NCBI GenBank assembly: GCA_947168855.1
Contig: CAMVNO010000001.1
Location: forward strand, 387,077-451,076
Direction of reading: 5' to 3'
Source of the DNA: an uncultured Clostridia bacterium
Lineage (GTDB): Bacteria; Bacillota; Clostridia; Christensenellales; CAG-138
Length of the DNA: 64,000 bases
Under the pieces are notes generated by a model. That model was not told where the DNA came from. It ran no database searches and was given only the letters and a program-made list of their open reading frames with translations. Made by a program: the position numbers and the translations under genes. Shown here one piece after another: positions 1 to 8,349 of this stretch (its first letter is position 1; each line of letters opens with the position of its first letter).

Positions 1-45
1 CAAGCGCACATTGGTGTATACTGAAGAAAAAGGTCGGAGGCGCTT

Positions 46-714
46 ATGGTTCACATCGGGAATGACTGGGACGCGCTGCTTGCGGACTATTTTGCATCGC
101 AGCAGTATCAGGACTTGCGGCTGTTTCTTGCAGATGAATATCGCACGCAGACGGTCTATCCGAATATGTACGACATCTTCAATGCGTTGAAGTATACAAG
201 CTTTGCCGACACGAAGGTCGTCATCATCGGACAGGATCCATACCACGGTCCCGGGCAGGCGCATGGTCTCTGCTTCTCCGTCAAGAAGGGCGTAGAACCG
301 CCTCCTTCGCTCAAAAACATCTTTCAGGAGCTGCATCATGATCTTGGTATCACTCCTCCGAATCACGGTGAATTGACCTCGTGGGCGCGTCAGGGCGTGC
401 TTCTTCTCAACACCGTGCTGACCGTGCGCGAGCATATGCCGAATTCGCACAAGGGACACGGCTGGGAGGCGTTCACCGATCGCGTCATCGAACTGCTGAA
501 CGAAAAGCAAACGCCGATCGTCTTCCTGCTCTGGGGCGCAAACGCGCGCAACAAGGCAAGGATCGTCACGAATCCGATCCACATCAAGCTCGAAGCCCCG
601 CACCCGAGCCCGCTGTCCGCGTATAACGGCTTCTTCGGCTGCAAACATTTTTCCAAAGCAAACGCGTGGCTTGAGAAAACCGGTCAGACGCCGATCGACT
701 GGCGTCTCGACTGA
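46..714 (+). CDS. ung: Uracil-DNA glycosylase, family 1
   Basis: Removes uracil from DNA to start base excision repair. The 222 residues match the usual family-1 length. The water-activating loop GQDPYHGPGQAHG lies near residues 63-75 with its catalytic Asp, and the C-terminal HPSPLSAY loop near 187 carries the catalytic His. The start is set by GGAGG at 36-40, five bases ahead of the ATG. A TATACT -10 box lies at 17-22; any -35 box would fall at or beyond the window edge. It stands alone, followed by the tRNA-Glu promoter. Function is as certain as motifs allow. Confidence 0.97.
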   Translation: MVHIGNDWDALLADYFASQQYQDLRLFLADEYRTQTVYPNMYDIFNALKYTSFADTKVVIIGQDPYHGPGQAHGLCFSVKKGVEPPPSLKNIFQELHHDLGITPPNHGELTSWARQGVLLLNTVLTVREHMPNSHKGHGWEAFTDRVIELLNEKQTPIVFLLWGANARNKARIVTNPIHIKLEAPHPSPLSAYNGFFGCKHFSKANAWLEKTGQTPIDWRLD

Positions 715-748
715 GCTGAAAAACTTTTATCAAAAAGCAAAAAAAGGA

Positions 749-777
749 TTGACAAAACCGACAATCTTCGGTATTAT
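749..777 (+). promoter_or_regulatory. Sigma-A promoter of tRNA-Glu
   Basis: A perfect TTGACA (749-754) and TATTAT (772-777) are separated by 17 bases. The expected start is about 784, just ahead of the tRNA at 789. Confidence 0.9.
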
Positions 778-788
778 ATCTCTTGCGT

Positions 789-864
789 GCTCGGTTCGTC
801 TAGTGGCCTAGGACACCGCCCTCTCACGGCGGTAACACGGGTTCGACTCCCGTACCGGGTACCA
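789..864 (+). tRNA. tRNA-Glu (anticodon CTC)
   Basis: The cloverleaf is complete. A seven-base acceptor stem (GCTCGGT with ACCGGGT, including two G-T wobbles) is closed by discriminator A and an encoded CCA. The anticodon stem loop reads CCGCCCTCTCACGGCGG with CTC in the loop, and the T arm contains GGTTCGACTCC. The gene has its own promoter and terminator, so it is transcribed as a single unit. Confidence 0.95.
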
Positions 865-868
865 AGGA

Positions 869-891
869 AGCCCCAAATATGGGGCTTTTTT
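869..891 (+). terminator. Intrinsic terminator after tRNA-Glu
   Basis: The stem AGCCCC / GGGGCT with loop AAATAT is followed by a run of six T, directly after the tRNA CCA end. Confidence 0.9.
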
Positions 892-998
892 CATGCCCCG
901 AATGCACCGGGAGTGGAGTAACGAGCACAAGCACGTTTTTTCCTTCTTTTCGCCGTCTGGGAAATGATGCTTTCATCCAGGAAAAGATCTTCCCGTCC

Positions 999-1817
999 TT
1001 ATGTATGATTGCTGCTACTACCCTGATCGTTTTCATTTCTTTTATCTCTGCTATCTCTGATATTATTGTATCTCAAATTAAGATTACAATCAAGGTTTGC
1101 AATACAGAATTGTAGGATAGCTTGTATTCTCAAGAAGTCTTTGTTTTTGCTGCCGTCGGCGTTCATGTACAGACGCCGGTTGACTTCGATCATGATGGAG
1201 CTGATGCGTTTATCCTTTTGATAAAAGCGCATCGGGACGAGCGTTCCTGCAAAGGGCGAATTGACTGCTACGGAATAGCCACGGGATTGCAGAAAGCGGA
1301 TCGCAGTCTCTGTCAACTGATTTGGTGTATGGTATGGATCCGTGCCGATGCAGAAATCTGGACGGTTCGGATTCTGTTCCGGTTCGTACGGCAACGGCTT
1401 TGAAGGAAAGGAATGCCCGTCGATAATCAGGCAGCGTCCGGTTCTGTCAAGCGCCGATTGCACGGCTTCCGTCAAAGCAGCATGATGCGGATCGTACCAG
1501 GTTTGCAGGATGCGCTCGCGGGTCGCGGCGTCGATGGTTCGCAGGATCGCGCCGTCGTGGGTGCGGGTATAAACCGCACCCATTCCGACGGACGACATGG
1601 ATTCCTGCACATCGTCCCGAAACCGTTCCGGATCGCAGACAAGCCGGCTGACGGGAAATACGACGGACGGATAATCTCCGCAGAACAGCTCGTCGCAGTA
1701 ATGGTCCGTCATTTTCAGCAGCTCGTCGGCAAGGTCGATTTGGAAAGCATTGCGTTCCGATTCCGGGATCACTGTGGATGCGTGCGGGACGTGAATAACG
1801 ACAGAAGATGGTTTCAT
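999..1817 (-). CDS. N-formylglutamate amidohydrolase-like hydrolase
   Basis: The 272 residues resemble the N-formylglutamate amidohydrolase family, zinc enzymes that release glutamate from N-formylglutamate in histidine degradation or act on related N-acyl substrates. Visible hallmarks are the N-terminal VVIHVPHAS, IIDGHSFPS near residue 133, PDFCIGTDPYHTP near 153 and the C-terminal IMIEVNRRLYM. The start is set by AAGGAGG about seven bases upstream. No histidine-utilisation genes are next to it, so the substrate is unknown. Its leader is an S-box riboswitch candidate followed by a terminator, which would make this hydrolase responsive to S-adenosylmethionine; that is unusual for the family. 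Confidence 0.85.
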   Translation of the reverse strand: MKPSSVVIHVPHASTVIPESERNAFQIDLADELLKMTDHYCDELFCGDYPSVVFPVSRLVCDPERFRDDVQESMSSVGMGAVYTRTHDGAILRTIDAATRERILQTWYDPHHAALTEAVQSALDRTGRCLIIDGHSFPSKPLPYEPEQNPNRPDFCIGTDPYHTPNQLTETAIRFLQSRGYSVAVNSPFAGTLVPMRFYQKDKRISSIMIEVNRRLYMNADGSKNKDFLRIQAILQFCIANLDCNLNLRYNNIRDSRDKRNENDQGSSSNHT

Positions 1818-1857
1818 GATTGTGTCCTCCTTTGGCTTTTCGCCTATTCGGAGTACA

Positions 1858-1887
1858 CAAAAGCACCCATGGTTACCGACGGGTGCT
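1858..1887 (-). terminator. Intrinsic terminator in the S-box leader
   Basis: On the minus strand the stem GCACCC / GGGTGC is followed by TTTT. It lies between the riboswitch aptamer and the amidohydrolase start codon, where a transcription-control expression platform would be. Confidence 0.75.
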
Positions 1888-1901
1888 GCAAATACCGATC
1901 A

Positions 1902-1990
1902 TACCCATCAGTCAAGCTTTGGCACCTTACCCAATGAGGCAGGTTGTCGTGCGATCAACGAGCTTGTCTCTAACGCACTCTTTATAGGCA
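1902..1990 (-). promoter_or_regulatory. SAM-I (S-box) riboswitch candidate
   Basis: Read on the minus strand, the region follows the S-box plan. P1 can form between TGCCTAT and ATGGGTA. It is followed by AAAGAG, then a P2 stem GTGCG / CGCAC enclosing GAGACAAGCTCGTTGAT, then CGACAACC, and the hallmark GGTAAGGTGCCAA, ending CTGATGGG. These match the family positions AAGAG, GGGAC-GGCCC-UGA, GGCAACC and AAGGUGCUAA. A promoter lies just upstream and a terminator just downstream. The class call rests on recalled consensus, without a covariance search. Confidence 0.72.
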
Positions 1991-1995
1991 AGGTG

Positions 1996-2024
1996 ATGAT
2001 ACCATGCACATCCGGGTTTGTCAA
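1996..2024 (-). promoter_or_regulatory. Promoter of the S-box leader
   Basis: On the minus strand TTGACA (2019-2024) and TATCAT (1996-2001) are 17 bases apart, giving a start near 1989, at the 5' edge of the aptamer P1 stem. Confidence 0.82.
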
Positions 2025-2047
2025 CACCGGATCCCCTGCGGTTTGTG

Positions 2048-2076
2048 TTGCCCTTCATGGTTACATATGGTATAAT
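2048..2076 (+). promoter_or_regulatory. Promoter of the thioesterase gene
   Basis: TTGCCC (2048-2053) and a perfect TATAAT (2071-2076) with a 17-base spacer, upstream of GAAGGAG at 2101. Confidence 0.75.
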
Positions 2077-2113
2077 TCAATTGACAAAAGAATGATCTGT
2101 GAAGGAGAATACC

Positions 2114-2512
2114 ATGCTGCAAACCGGAATCAAAGGAAAGATCGAACTAACGGTAACGATAGACAAATGCGCCGGCGCCATCGGCAGCGGCGAGCTTGAC
2201 GTATTCGCGACACCTGCGATGATCGCGCTGATCGAAGAGACGTGCTGGAGAAGCGTCGCGCCGTATCTCGGACCCGGCGAAGGAACCGTCGGCACTGCAC
2301 TGAACGTCCGCCATGTCGCCGCGACGCCCGTGGGGCTGACGGTGATTTGCGAAACCGAGCTGACGCTTGTGGATCGCAGACGTCTGGTATTCGACGTCAA
2401 GGTGTATGATCCCCTCGGCTTGGTCGGCGAAGGAACGCACGAGCGCTTTGTCATCCAGTACGAAAAGTTTTTGAAAAAGGTCGACGAAAAGCGAAATCAG
2501 AGCAACGCCTGA
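2114..2512 (+). CDS. Hotdog-fold thioesterase, FlK-like
   Basis: A 132-residue single-domain protein resembling the fluoroacetyl-CoA thioesterase-like hotdog family, which hydrolyses short acyl-CoA thioesters in the cytoplasm. Recognisable blocks are GSGELDVFATPAMIALIEE near residues 18-36, containing the helix and active-site Glu region, then GTVGTALNVRHVAATPVG and the terminal ERFVIQYEKF. The ATG at 2114 is chosen because GAAGGAG (2101-2107) ends six bases before it; an in-frame ATG at 2099 lacks a site. It is monocistronic with a strong promoter. The physiological substrate cannot be read from sequence. Confidence 0.85.
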   Translation: MLQTGIKGKIELTVTIDKCAGAIGSGELDVFATPAMIALIEETCWRSVAPYLGPGEGTVGTALNVRHVAATPVGLTVICETELTLVDRRRLVFDVKVYDPLGLVGEGTHERFVIQYEKFLKKVDEKRNQSNA

Positions 2513-2536
2513 TTCCTTCTTTCATTGAAACGCAAA

Positions 2537-2563
2537 GGCCCCGAGAAACTCTCGAGGTCTTTT
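2537..2563. terminator. Bidirectional terminator between convergent genes
   Basis: The stem CCCCGAGA / TCTCGAGG with T-rich flank TCTTTTCTG on the plus side lies between the thioesterase and the opposing ADP-ribosylglycohydrolase. Confidence 0.7.
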
Positions 2564-2572
2564 CTGTATGAT

Positions 2573-3424
2573 TTATTCGTCGTTGGCATTTCTTGTTCCG
2601 TACCGCTTTTCGAACGCTTTCACGATCGGCAGGAGGTCGGGATCGTGCTTGGCTGTCGCTTCCGGATATTCAGAAAGACAACCGGCGCGAAATTGTTTTT
2701 CACCCTGTTCGCGCAGATTTGCGGGAATGCCGTAAAACGCCTCCGCGATGCTGCCAGTGATCGCAGCGAGCGTGTCGCTGTCGCCGCCGACGGAAACGGC
2801 GGTACGGATCGCGTCCTCGAAGGAAGTCGATTCGAGGAACGCTTCGATCGCCTGCGGAACCGTGCGCTGGCACGTCTCGTTAAACTCGTAGGTCGGACGG
2901 ATCTCGTCAATGGTGAAATCGAGCGTGTAATAGTTCTCCTCGATAAAGGAGCGGATCTCCTCTTTGCTGTGCCCGGTACGCGCGAGGAAGATCGCGCACG
3001 CCGTCGCTTCCGCACCTTTGACGCCTTCGGGATGGTTGTGCGTGACGATCGTGACGGCGCGTGCAAGCGCTTTGACTTCTTCGAGCGTCTTCCCCGCCCA
3101 GCCGCAGGCGCTGACGCGCATCGCCGCGCCGTTGCCGAAGCTGTTGTATGGATGCGGGTTTCTCGCATACATCCATTCATAAAAGCGTCCGCCGTAGCCG
3201 CAGTTCGGATATTGCCGCCCGATTTTCTGCATCCATTCGACGGTTTTGTTCTCAAGCCCTTCCGCCTTGCCGTCGTTTTCCAGAATCGCCTTTGCAACCG
3301 CGATCGTCATGATGCTGTCATCCGTCGGAAAACACTTGCTGTTGAAGAGCGGAAACTCCTTGCTCCTGTGATTATGAAATTCGTAAATGGAACCCGCCAT
3401 ATCTCCGATGATTGCGCCTAACAT
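2573..3424 (-). CDS. ADP-ribosylglycohydrolase family protein
   Basis: A 283-residue DraG-type hydrolase that removes ADP-ribose from modified proteins or small molecules using two Mg ions. The N-terminal GAIIGDMAGSIYEF, TDDSIMTIAVAKA near residue 33 and the C-terminal VSVGGDSDTLAAITGSIAEA carry the metal-binding Asp clusters of the family. The ATG at 3424 follows GGAGGAG by six bases; the reading frame extends 21 codons further upstream without a ribosome site. It is convergent with the thioesterase and 66 bases downstream of pcrA on the same strand, with its own RBS. No DraT-like transferase is in the window, so the target is unknown. Confidence 0.9.
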   Translation of the reverse strand: MLGAIIGDMAGSIYEFHNHRSKEFPLFNSKCFPTDDSIMTIAVAKAILENDGKAEGLENKTVEWMQKIGRQYPNCGYGGRFYEWMYARNPHPYNSFGNGAAMRVSACGWAGKTLEEVKALARAVTIVTHNHPEGVKGAEATACAIFLARTGHSKEEIRSFIEENYYTLDFTIDEIRPTYEFNETCQRTVPQAIEAFLESTSFEDAIRTAVSVGGDSDTLAAITGSIAEAFYGIPANLREQGEKQFRAGCLSEYPEATAKHDPDLLPIVKAFEKRYGTRNANDE

Positions 3425-3506
3425 TGTTTTCTCCTCCGTTCTGTTTTCCGACTTCATGATACGGCACAGGAAGCCCCGCTTGGTCAACTCTCAGGCGACA
3501 AAAGAT

Positions 3507-5654
3507 TTACGCTCTCATCAGCTTTACGCGGAACGCGATCGTGCGCGGCGTCGGGAGGGTATCGAACTGGATCACGTAGGCGTTGTTGTCCTTGTCCAGA
3601 TCGAGCACCGTTCCGGCTCCCAAAATCGCGTGCTGCACGCGTGTGCCAACCGGGTAAAGCTCCGGATCGTTTTGATCCAAAAGCCGCTGTTCGGCGTTGC
3701 GAATATAGTTCGACGCGTCGCGGATCAGTCCGTCCTGCGGCGGTTTTGTGTATTCCAGCAGACTTTGGTCGATATCGAGCAGGAACCGGGACGGATAGCG
3801 CGGCGAGCTGTCGATGTTGATACCGTCCGCTTCGGATAGATAGAGCCGCTTTTCGGCGCGGGTCATCGCGACGAACGCGAGCCGGCGCTCCTCCTCCATC
3901 CCCTCGATCGTCCGCACCTTACGCGACGGGAAAACGCCCTCGTTCATGCCGATCAGGAACACGTACGGGAACTCCAACCCTTTTGCGGCGTGCACCGTCA
4001 TCAGCTTGACTTTGTCGCCCGCTTCGATCGCGTCCGTGTTCGTAAACAGCGCGACATGGCTCAGATAATGCTCCAGCGTGACCTCTTCGCCGCAGGTCGT
4101 CTCGTAGTCGTAGACGGACTGCTTGAGCTCGGCAAGGTTGTCCAGGCGCTCCTGGCTGCCCTCCGTGCGCAGCGCCGCCTCATAGCCGCTTTCGTCGAGG
4201 ATCGCGGAAAGCACCTCGGACACCGGGCGATTGGCATAGGTTGCAGCGAATCGCTCAATGAGCTTGACGAACTTGTCCGCCTTGGTGCCCTTCATGATTT
4301 CATGGTCGAGATTTTTGAGCAGCGCGTCGTACAGGGTGCAGTTGTTCGCCTGCGCGTACTCCTCGAGGAACTTCATGCGGCGCTGTCCCATGTTTCTTTT
4401 GGGTGTGTTGACGACGCGGCGGAACGACAGATCGTCCTTGTACGCGATCATGCGCAGGTACGAGAGCGAGTCCTTGATCTCCATTCGCGCGAAGAACTGC
4501 ACGCCGCTGTAGATCGCATAGGGCAGCTTCGCCTTCAAAAGCACTTCCTCCACCTGCCGCGTCAGATAATGCGCGCGGTACAGCACCGTCATGTCCTTAT
4601 ACGGCACGCCCTGCTCGTGCAGCATGTACATCTGCCCGACAACCCATTTTGCTTCTTCCTCGGCGTTTCGCGCGTGGTGGCACAGCACCGACGCGCCGTG
4701 CGGCTGCATCGAAACGAGGTCCTTTTTGATGCGGTTTTTGTTCTTCCTGATCAAGGAATTGCAGACGGCAAGGATCTCCGGCGTGCTGCGGTAGTTCTCG
4801 TTCATCATCACCGTCTTGGTGCCGGGAAACTGCGTGTCAAAGCCGTTCAGGTACTTGACGTTCGCGCCGCGCCAGGTGTAGATCGTCTGGTCCGGATCGC
4901 CGACAATGAACAGGTTTTTGTGGTAGCCGCACAGAACTTCCATCAGCTCGTACTGCAGGTCGTCGATGTCCTGAAACTCGTCGATCATAATGTATTCGAG
5001 CCGCTTCTGCCACTTCAAACGGATGTCCTCGTGCTCACGGAAGATGTACAACGTGAACTTGATGAGGTCGTTATAGTCCAGCCCAAAGCATTTTTTCTGC
5101 TGATAGAGGTAGCCGTAGAACAGGATATCGTTCGTGCCTACGGCGTTCAGATACTTCTCATGCAGCGCGTCGAGCGACAGGTTGATGAGGTCGAGATAGT
5201 ATTCCGGCTTCTTGAACAGCTTCTGGATCTCGAACATATCCCGCGCGTTTGCAAACGTCATATCTCTGAGCGTCAGCCCGCGCTCCTCATAGATGATTCG
5301 CAGCATGTCGTCGATATCGGAATTGTCGAGCACAAGAAAGCTCTTCGGGTACTGCACGGCATAGCTGTCCTCCTGCAGAACCGACACGCAGAAGCCGTGG
5401 AACGTGTTGATATAGCCGGTGTCGTTGTCGCCGGTGAGGTTGTGGATGCGCTGCCGCATCTCGTTCGCGGCTTTGTTGGTGAACGTGACGCACAGGATAT
5501 TGCCCGGCAGAATGCCGAAATCATTCACAAGATACGCGAACCGGTGGGACAGCGCGCGCGTCTTGCCCGATCCCGCGCCCGCAATTACGCGGATAAACCC
5601 CTCCGTCGACGTCACTGCCTCCCGCTGCGATTGATTCAGTTTCATTTCGTCCAT
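3507..5654 (-). CDS. pcrA: ATP-dependent DNA helicase, UvrD/PcrA type
   Basis: A 715-residue superfamily 1A 3'-5' helicase acting in nucleotide excision repair and replication-fork clearing. The motifs appear in order: LNQSQREAV (Q), AGAGSGKT (Walker A), DEFQDID (II), GDPDQTIYTWRGA (III), YRSTPEIL (IV), MTVHAAKGLEFPYVF (V) and VAMTRAEKRLYLS (VI). The C-terminus has a short Tudor-like tail (VGTRVQHAILGAGTV) as in PcrA. The start at 5654 has GGGGAGG seven bases upstream. It follows topB and a 65-aa gene on the same strand with a 15-base gap, suggesting one transcript. Confidence 0.93.
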   Translation of the reverse strand: MDEMKLNQSQREAVTSTEGFIRVIAGAGSGKTRALSHRFAYLVNDFGILPGNILCVTFTNKAANEMRQRIHNLTGDNDTGYINTFHGFCVSVLQEDSYAVQYPKSFLVLDNSDIDDMLRIIYEERGLTLRDMTFANARDMFEIQKLFKKPEYYLDLINLSLDALHEKYLNAVGTNDILFYGYLYQQKKCFGLDYNDLIKFTLYIFREHEDIRLKWQKRLEYIMIDEFQDIDDLQYELMEVLCGYHKNLFIVGDPDQTIYTWRGANVKYLNGFDTQFPGTKTVMMNENYRSTPEILAVCNSLIRKNKNRIKKDLVSMQPHGASVLCHHARNAEEEAKWVVGQMYMLHEQGVPYKDMTVLYRAHYLTRQVEEVLLKAKLPYAIYSGVQFFARMEIKDSLSYLRMIAYKDDLSFRRVVNTPKRNMGQRRMKFLEEYAQANNCTLYDALLKNLDHEIMKGTKADKFVKLIERFAATYANRPVSEVLSAILDESGYEAALRTEGSQERLDNLAELKQSVYDYETTCGEEVTLEHYLSHVALFTNTDAIEAGDKVKLMTVHAAKGLEFPYVFLIGMNEGVFPSRKVRTIEGMEEERRLAFVAMTRAEKRLYLSEADGINIDSSPRYPSRFLLDIDQSLLEYTKPPQDGLIRDASNYIRNAEQRLLDQNDPELYPVGTRVQHAILGAGTVLDLDKDNNAYVIQFDTLPTPRTIAFRVKLMRA

Positions 5655-5669
5655 AAGCGCCTCCCCGGC

Positions 5670-5867
5670 TCAATATCTTCCGTTTTCCAGTCTCCGCTGC
5701 ACTTCTTTTTGCACATACGCAACTTCGGTATCCGTAAGATCGCCTCTGTCGATGCTGACGGAGGTCTCCCCGCGCCGCGCGGCGGCAAGGCATTCCTCGA
5801 TCTTGTCCTCGACGACCATGTTGCGGTAGCCCATAAAGCCCATAAAGCTGTCGTTTCCAAAGCTCAT
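5670..5867 (-). CDS. Small protein between topB and pcrA
   Basis: I do not recognise this 65-residue protein. It overlaps the 3' end of topB by four bases and has a good AAGGAG site within the topB coding end, so it is translated from the same message as topB and pcrA. The N-terminus is rich in Gly, Phe and Met, and the C-terminal half (DLTDTEVAYVQKEVQRRLENGRY) is predicted to be helical. There is no signal peptide or cysteine. Its position between a topoisomerase and a helicase suggests a DNA-related role, but that is inference. Confidence 0.7.
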   Translation of the reverse strand: MSFGNDSFMGFMGYRNMVVEDKIEECLAAARRGETSVSIDRGDLTDTEVAYVQKEVQRRLENGRY

Positions 5868-8053
5868 TCCGGTTTCTCCTTCTGATTCGTATCGCCCTTT
5901 GGATTCTCAAACTTAAACACGACTTTGTTCTGCTCGTCAAGAATCAGATGTGCTTTGAAGGACTTCCCTGCCTTGCTCTTAAAGCCGGAGATCAGGCCGG
6001 TGTCGCGTTCGGTGATGAGCTTTCTGAACTGCGCTTCCGTCAAGGTTTTCTTGCAGATGGTGCCGACGGAGAATTTGCAGCCTTCCTTGTAGCCCGAACA
6101 CCCGTAGCCCCAGCTCTGCTTTTTCATCGGCTTGCCGCAGACGGGACACAGCACCGGCGGGTTCAGTTCCGTATTCTGCAATGTCGGCGCTACCGGTGAA
6201 ACGCCGATCTCCTTACACCAGACGGTGACGGTTTTCTCGATATCACTCTGAAACTTCGCTGCGTCCTCATTGCCGCGTTCGATCTCGTGCAGTCGCTTTT
6301 CCCATTTCGCCGTCAGCGCGGGCGATTTGATGGATTCCACCGTCAGCCCCTGAATCAGCCCGATGCCTTTGTCCGTGGCGGACAGCGTCTTCTTGCTGCG
6401 CTCCGCATAGCCGCGTTTCAGCAGCGTTTCGATGATCGCGTCGCGCGTCGCCGGCGTGCCGATGCCCGCCACGCTCGGATCGGCGAGGATCTTTTTGAGC
6501 TCCTCGTCTTCGAGGTCCTTGCCCGCGGAAATCATTGCCGCAAGCATCGTTTTGTCCGTGTAGCGCTTCGGCGGCTCGGTTTCCTTTTCCTTAACTTCAT
6601 AGGTTCCGGACACCGTTTCGCCCTTCGTCAGCATCGGCAGGTAGTTTTCTTTGTCCTTTCCTGTCACCGCCATAAAGCCGGGTTCGAGAATCGTGCTGCC
6701 GCTTGACGTGAACGCCTCACCCTCCACGGTTGTGGTGACGTTGGTCCGACTGATGACGGCGTCTCCGTACAGCATACAGATCACGCTTTTGGCGATCAGG
6801 TCGTAGATTTTGGCCTGATAGCCCGTGAGCCCCTTGGGCTTGCTTGTCGTCGGGATGATGGCAAAGTGGCTCTCCACCTTCTTGTCGTCGAAATAGCGCC
6901 ATTTTGTGAAGCTGCGCTTGCGTCCGTCAATCAGCGGCGTATAGTCCGGATTCTCCGCAAGTTTATCGAGCACGCGGTTCACAGTCGGCACCATGTCCTC
7001 GGTGAGATAGCGCGAGTCGGTACGCGGATATGTCGTCAGACCCGCGTCGTAGAGCGCTTGCGCCGCGTCGAGCGTTTGCTTCAGCGTCATGCCGAACTTG
7101 GCGTTTGCGTCCATCTGGAGCGCCGAGAGGCTGTATAGCTGCGGCGGATGCTTCTCCTCTTTCTTCTCGGATATCTCGGTAACAACGCCGTTCTTTCCGT
7201 TGATCTTCTTCAGAATGTCTGCAACGGCGTTTTTATCGTTGAATCGCTTGCTCTTGTGCGTCGCGGTATACGTTTCGCCCTTGTCGGTTTTGAACGTCGC
7301 TTCCAGCGTCCAGTATTTTTCGGGCTTGAAGTTGCGGATCGCAAGCTCACGATCGACAAGCATCTTGAGCGTCGGCGTCTGCACGCGCCCGATGCTCAGC
7401 ACCTCGCCCTTGGCGTGCTGATGCAGCGTCATGGCAACCGTCAGATTGATGCCGACCACCCAGTCCGCAATCCCGCGCATCCGTCCGGCAGTCTCGATAT
7501 TCTTCACTTCCTCATACGTTTTGAGCTTTGAGAACGCATCGAGAATGCCCTCCTTCGTCTGCGACGCAAAGCAGACGCGCTTCACCGGCGCCCTGCTTCC
7601 CGTCAGCTCGTAGATGTACGAAAAGATGACTTCGCCCTCGCGATCGAAGTCCGTTGCGTTAATGATATAATCGCTTTTCGTAAACATCCGCTTGATCAGC
7701 TCGAACTGCTTTTTCGTGCGCGCATCGAACGACGAGCCGTCCGTCCGCAGCCGCAGTTCGTACGGGTTCGGAAGAAACGGCAGCGGCATCTTTCGCCAGT
7801 TCTTGTAATCCGGATTGTAATCCGCCGCGTCCTTGAGCTGTCCGAGATGCCCGAAGCCCCAGGTCACGAAGCAGTCCTCTCCGGCGTAACGGATCCTTAG
7901 AAATCCGTCCTTTGCCTGCTGCGCCTTGACTGCCTTTTCATTCGACTTGAGTGCGGCGAACGTGATTTCCTTTCCGTTCGCCAGCGTGATCTTATCCAGC
8001 GCCGCAGCGATCTTATTGCCGACGTCCGGCTTTTCCGCAAGTATCGTGATCAT
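5864..8053 (-). CDS. topB: DNA topoisomerase III
   Basis: A 729-residue type IA topoisomerase that decatenates and unknots single-stranded DNA. The TOPRIM domain at the N-terminus begins ITILAEKPDVGNKIA and has ATDFDREGEVIF near residue 127. The active-site Tyr is in TTYPRTDSRYL near residue 341. A zinc-ribbon-like CPVCGKPMKKQSWGYGC sits near residue 635, followed by a TopB-type tail. The ATG at 8053 is preferred over the longer frame (to 8128) because the likely -10 box TACAAT (8095-8100) lies inside the extension. The ribosome site is weak (AAGGGA about 12 bases upstream). Confidence 0.93.
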   Translation of the reverse strand: MITILAEKPDVGNKIAAALDKITLANGKEITFAALKSNEKAVKAQQAKDGFLRIRYAGEDCFVTWGFGHLGQLKDAADYNPDYKNWRKMPLPFLPNPYELRLRTDGSSFDARTKKQFELIKRMFTKSDYIINATDFDREGEVIFSYIYELTGSRAPVKRVCFASQTKEGILDAFSKLKTYEEVKNIETAGRMRGIADWVVGINLTVAMTLHQHAKGEVLSIGRVQTPTLKMLVDRELAIRNFKPEKYWTLEATFKTDKGETYTATHKSKRFNDKNAVADILKKINGKNGVVTEISEKKEEKHPPQLYSLSALQMDANAKFGMTLKQTLDAAQALYDAGLTTYPRTDSRYLTEDMVPTVNRVLDKLAENPDYTPLIDGRKRSFTKWRYFDDKKVESHFAIIPTTSKPKGLTGYQAKIYDLIAKSVICMLYGDAVISRTNVTTTVEGEAFTSSGSTILEPGFMAVTGKDKENYLPMLTKGETVSGTYEVKEKETEPPKRYTDKTMLAAMISAGKDLEDEELKKILADPSVAGIGTPATRDAIIETLLKRGYAERSKKTLSATDKGIGLIQGLTVESIKSPALTAKWEKRLHEIERGNEDAAKFQSDIEKTVTVWCKEIGVSPVAPTLQNTELNPPVLCPVCGKPMKKQSWGYGCSGYKEGCKFSVGTICKKTLTEAQFRKLITERDTGLISGFKSKAGKSFKAHLILDEQNKVVFKFENPKGDTNQKEKPE

Positions 8054-8094
8054 ATCATTCGCACCGTCCCTTTGGCATAATTGCCTTATCGGCA

Positions 8095-8123
8095 TTGTAC
8101 CATATCCGACATCGGTTGAAAAG
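8095..8123 (-). promoter_or_regulatory. Probable topB promoter
   Basis: Minus-strand TACAAT (8095-8100) with a weak TTTTCA -35 box 17 bases upstream. It places the transcript start near 8088, ahead of the ATG at 8053. Confidence 0.5.
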
Positions 8124-8136
8124 AACAACAGCGCAA

Positions 8137-8331
8137 TCAGTCATCAAATATCGCATCCATGATCTCCATTTCATCCAGGAAATCATCGAACTCCTTATCT
8201 TTCTGCGCACGCTGCATGCGGCGGTAGGTTCTGCCGTCTACAACGATCGTGCGCTCTTCATAGACGATTTTTCTGCGTCCGAACAAGCCACGCCTTTCAA
8301 CCGGGACTCGTACTCTGACTCGATGTTTCAT
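8137..8331 (-). CDS. Small basic/acidic protein of the SWIM operon
   Basis: An unrecognised 64-residue protein. The first 45 residues are very basic (MKHRVRVRVPVERRGLFGRR) and the last 20 very acidic (FDDFLDEMEIMDAIFDD), giving a strongly polar charge split that could bind nucleic acid or a partner. It is preceded by GGAGGA six bases before the ATG. It is the last gene of a six-gene minus-strand run starting at 10513. Confidence 0.72.
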   Translation of the reverse strand: MKHRVRVRVPVERRGLFGRRKIVYEERTIVVDGRTYRRMQRAQKDKEFDDFLDEMEIMDAIFDD

Positions 8332-8349
8332 GTTCTTCCTCCGCCGAGG

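Noticed and set aside
1858..1990. 6S RNA as an alternative identity for the leader
   Set aside because: The AAGGTGCCAA and GACAACC blocks and the P1/P2 plan match an S-box better; the central bubble of 6S is not seen.
3990..5885. Long plus-strand frame of 631 codons opposite pcrA
   Set aside because: It is the antisense of pcrA; high-GC third positions keep the frame open. No ribosome site, and the protein is low-complexity and Arg/Val-rich.
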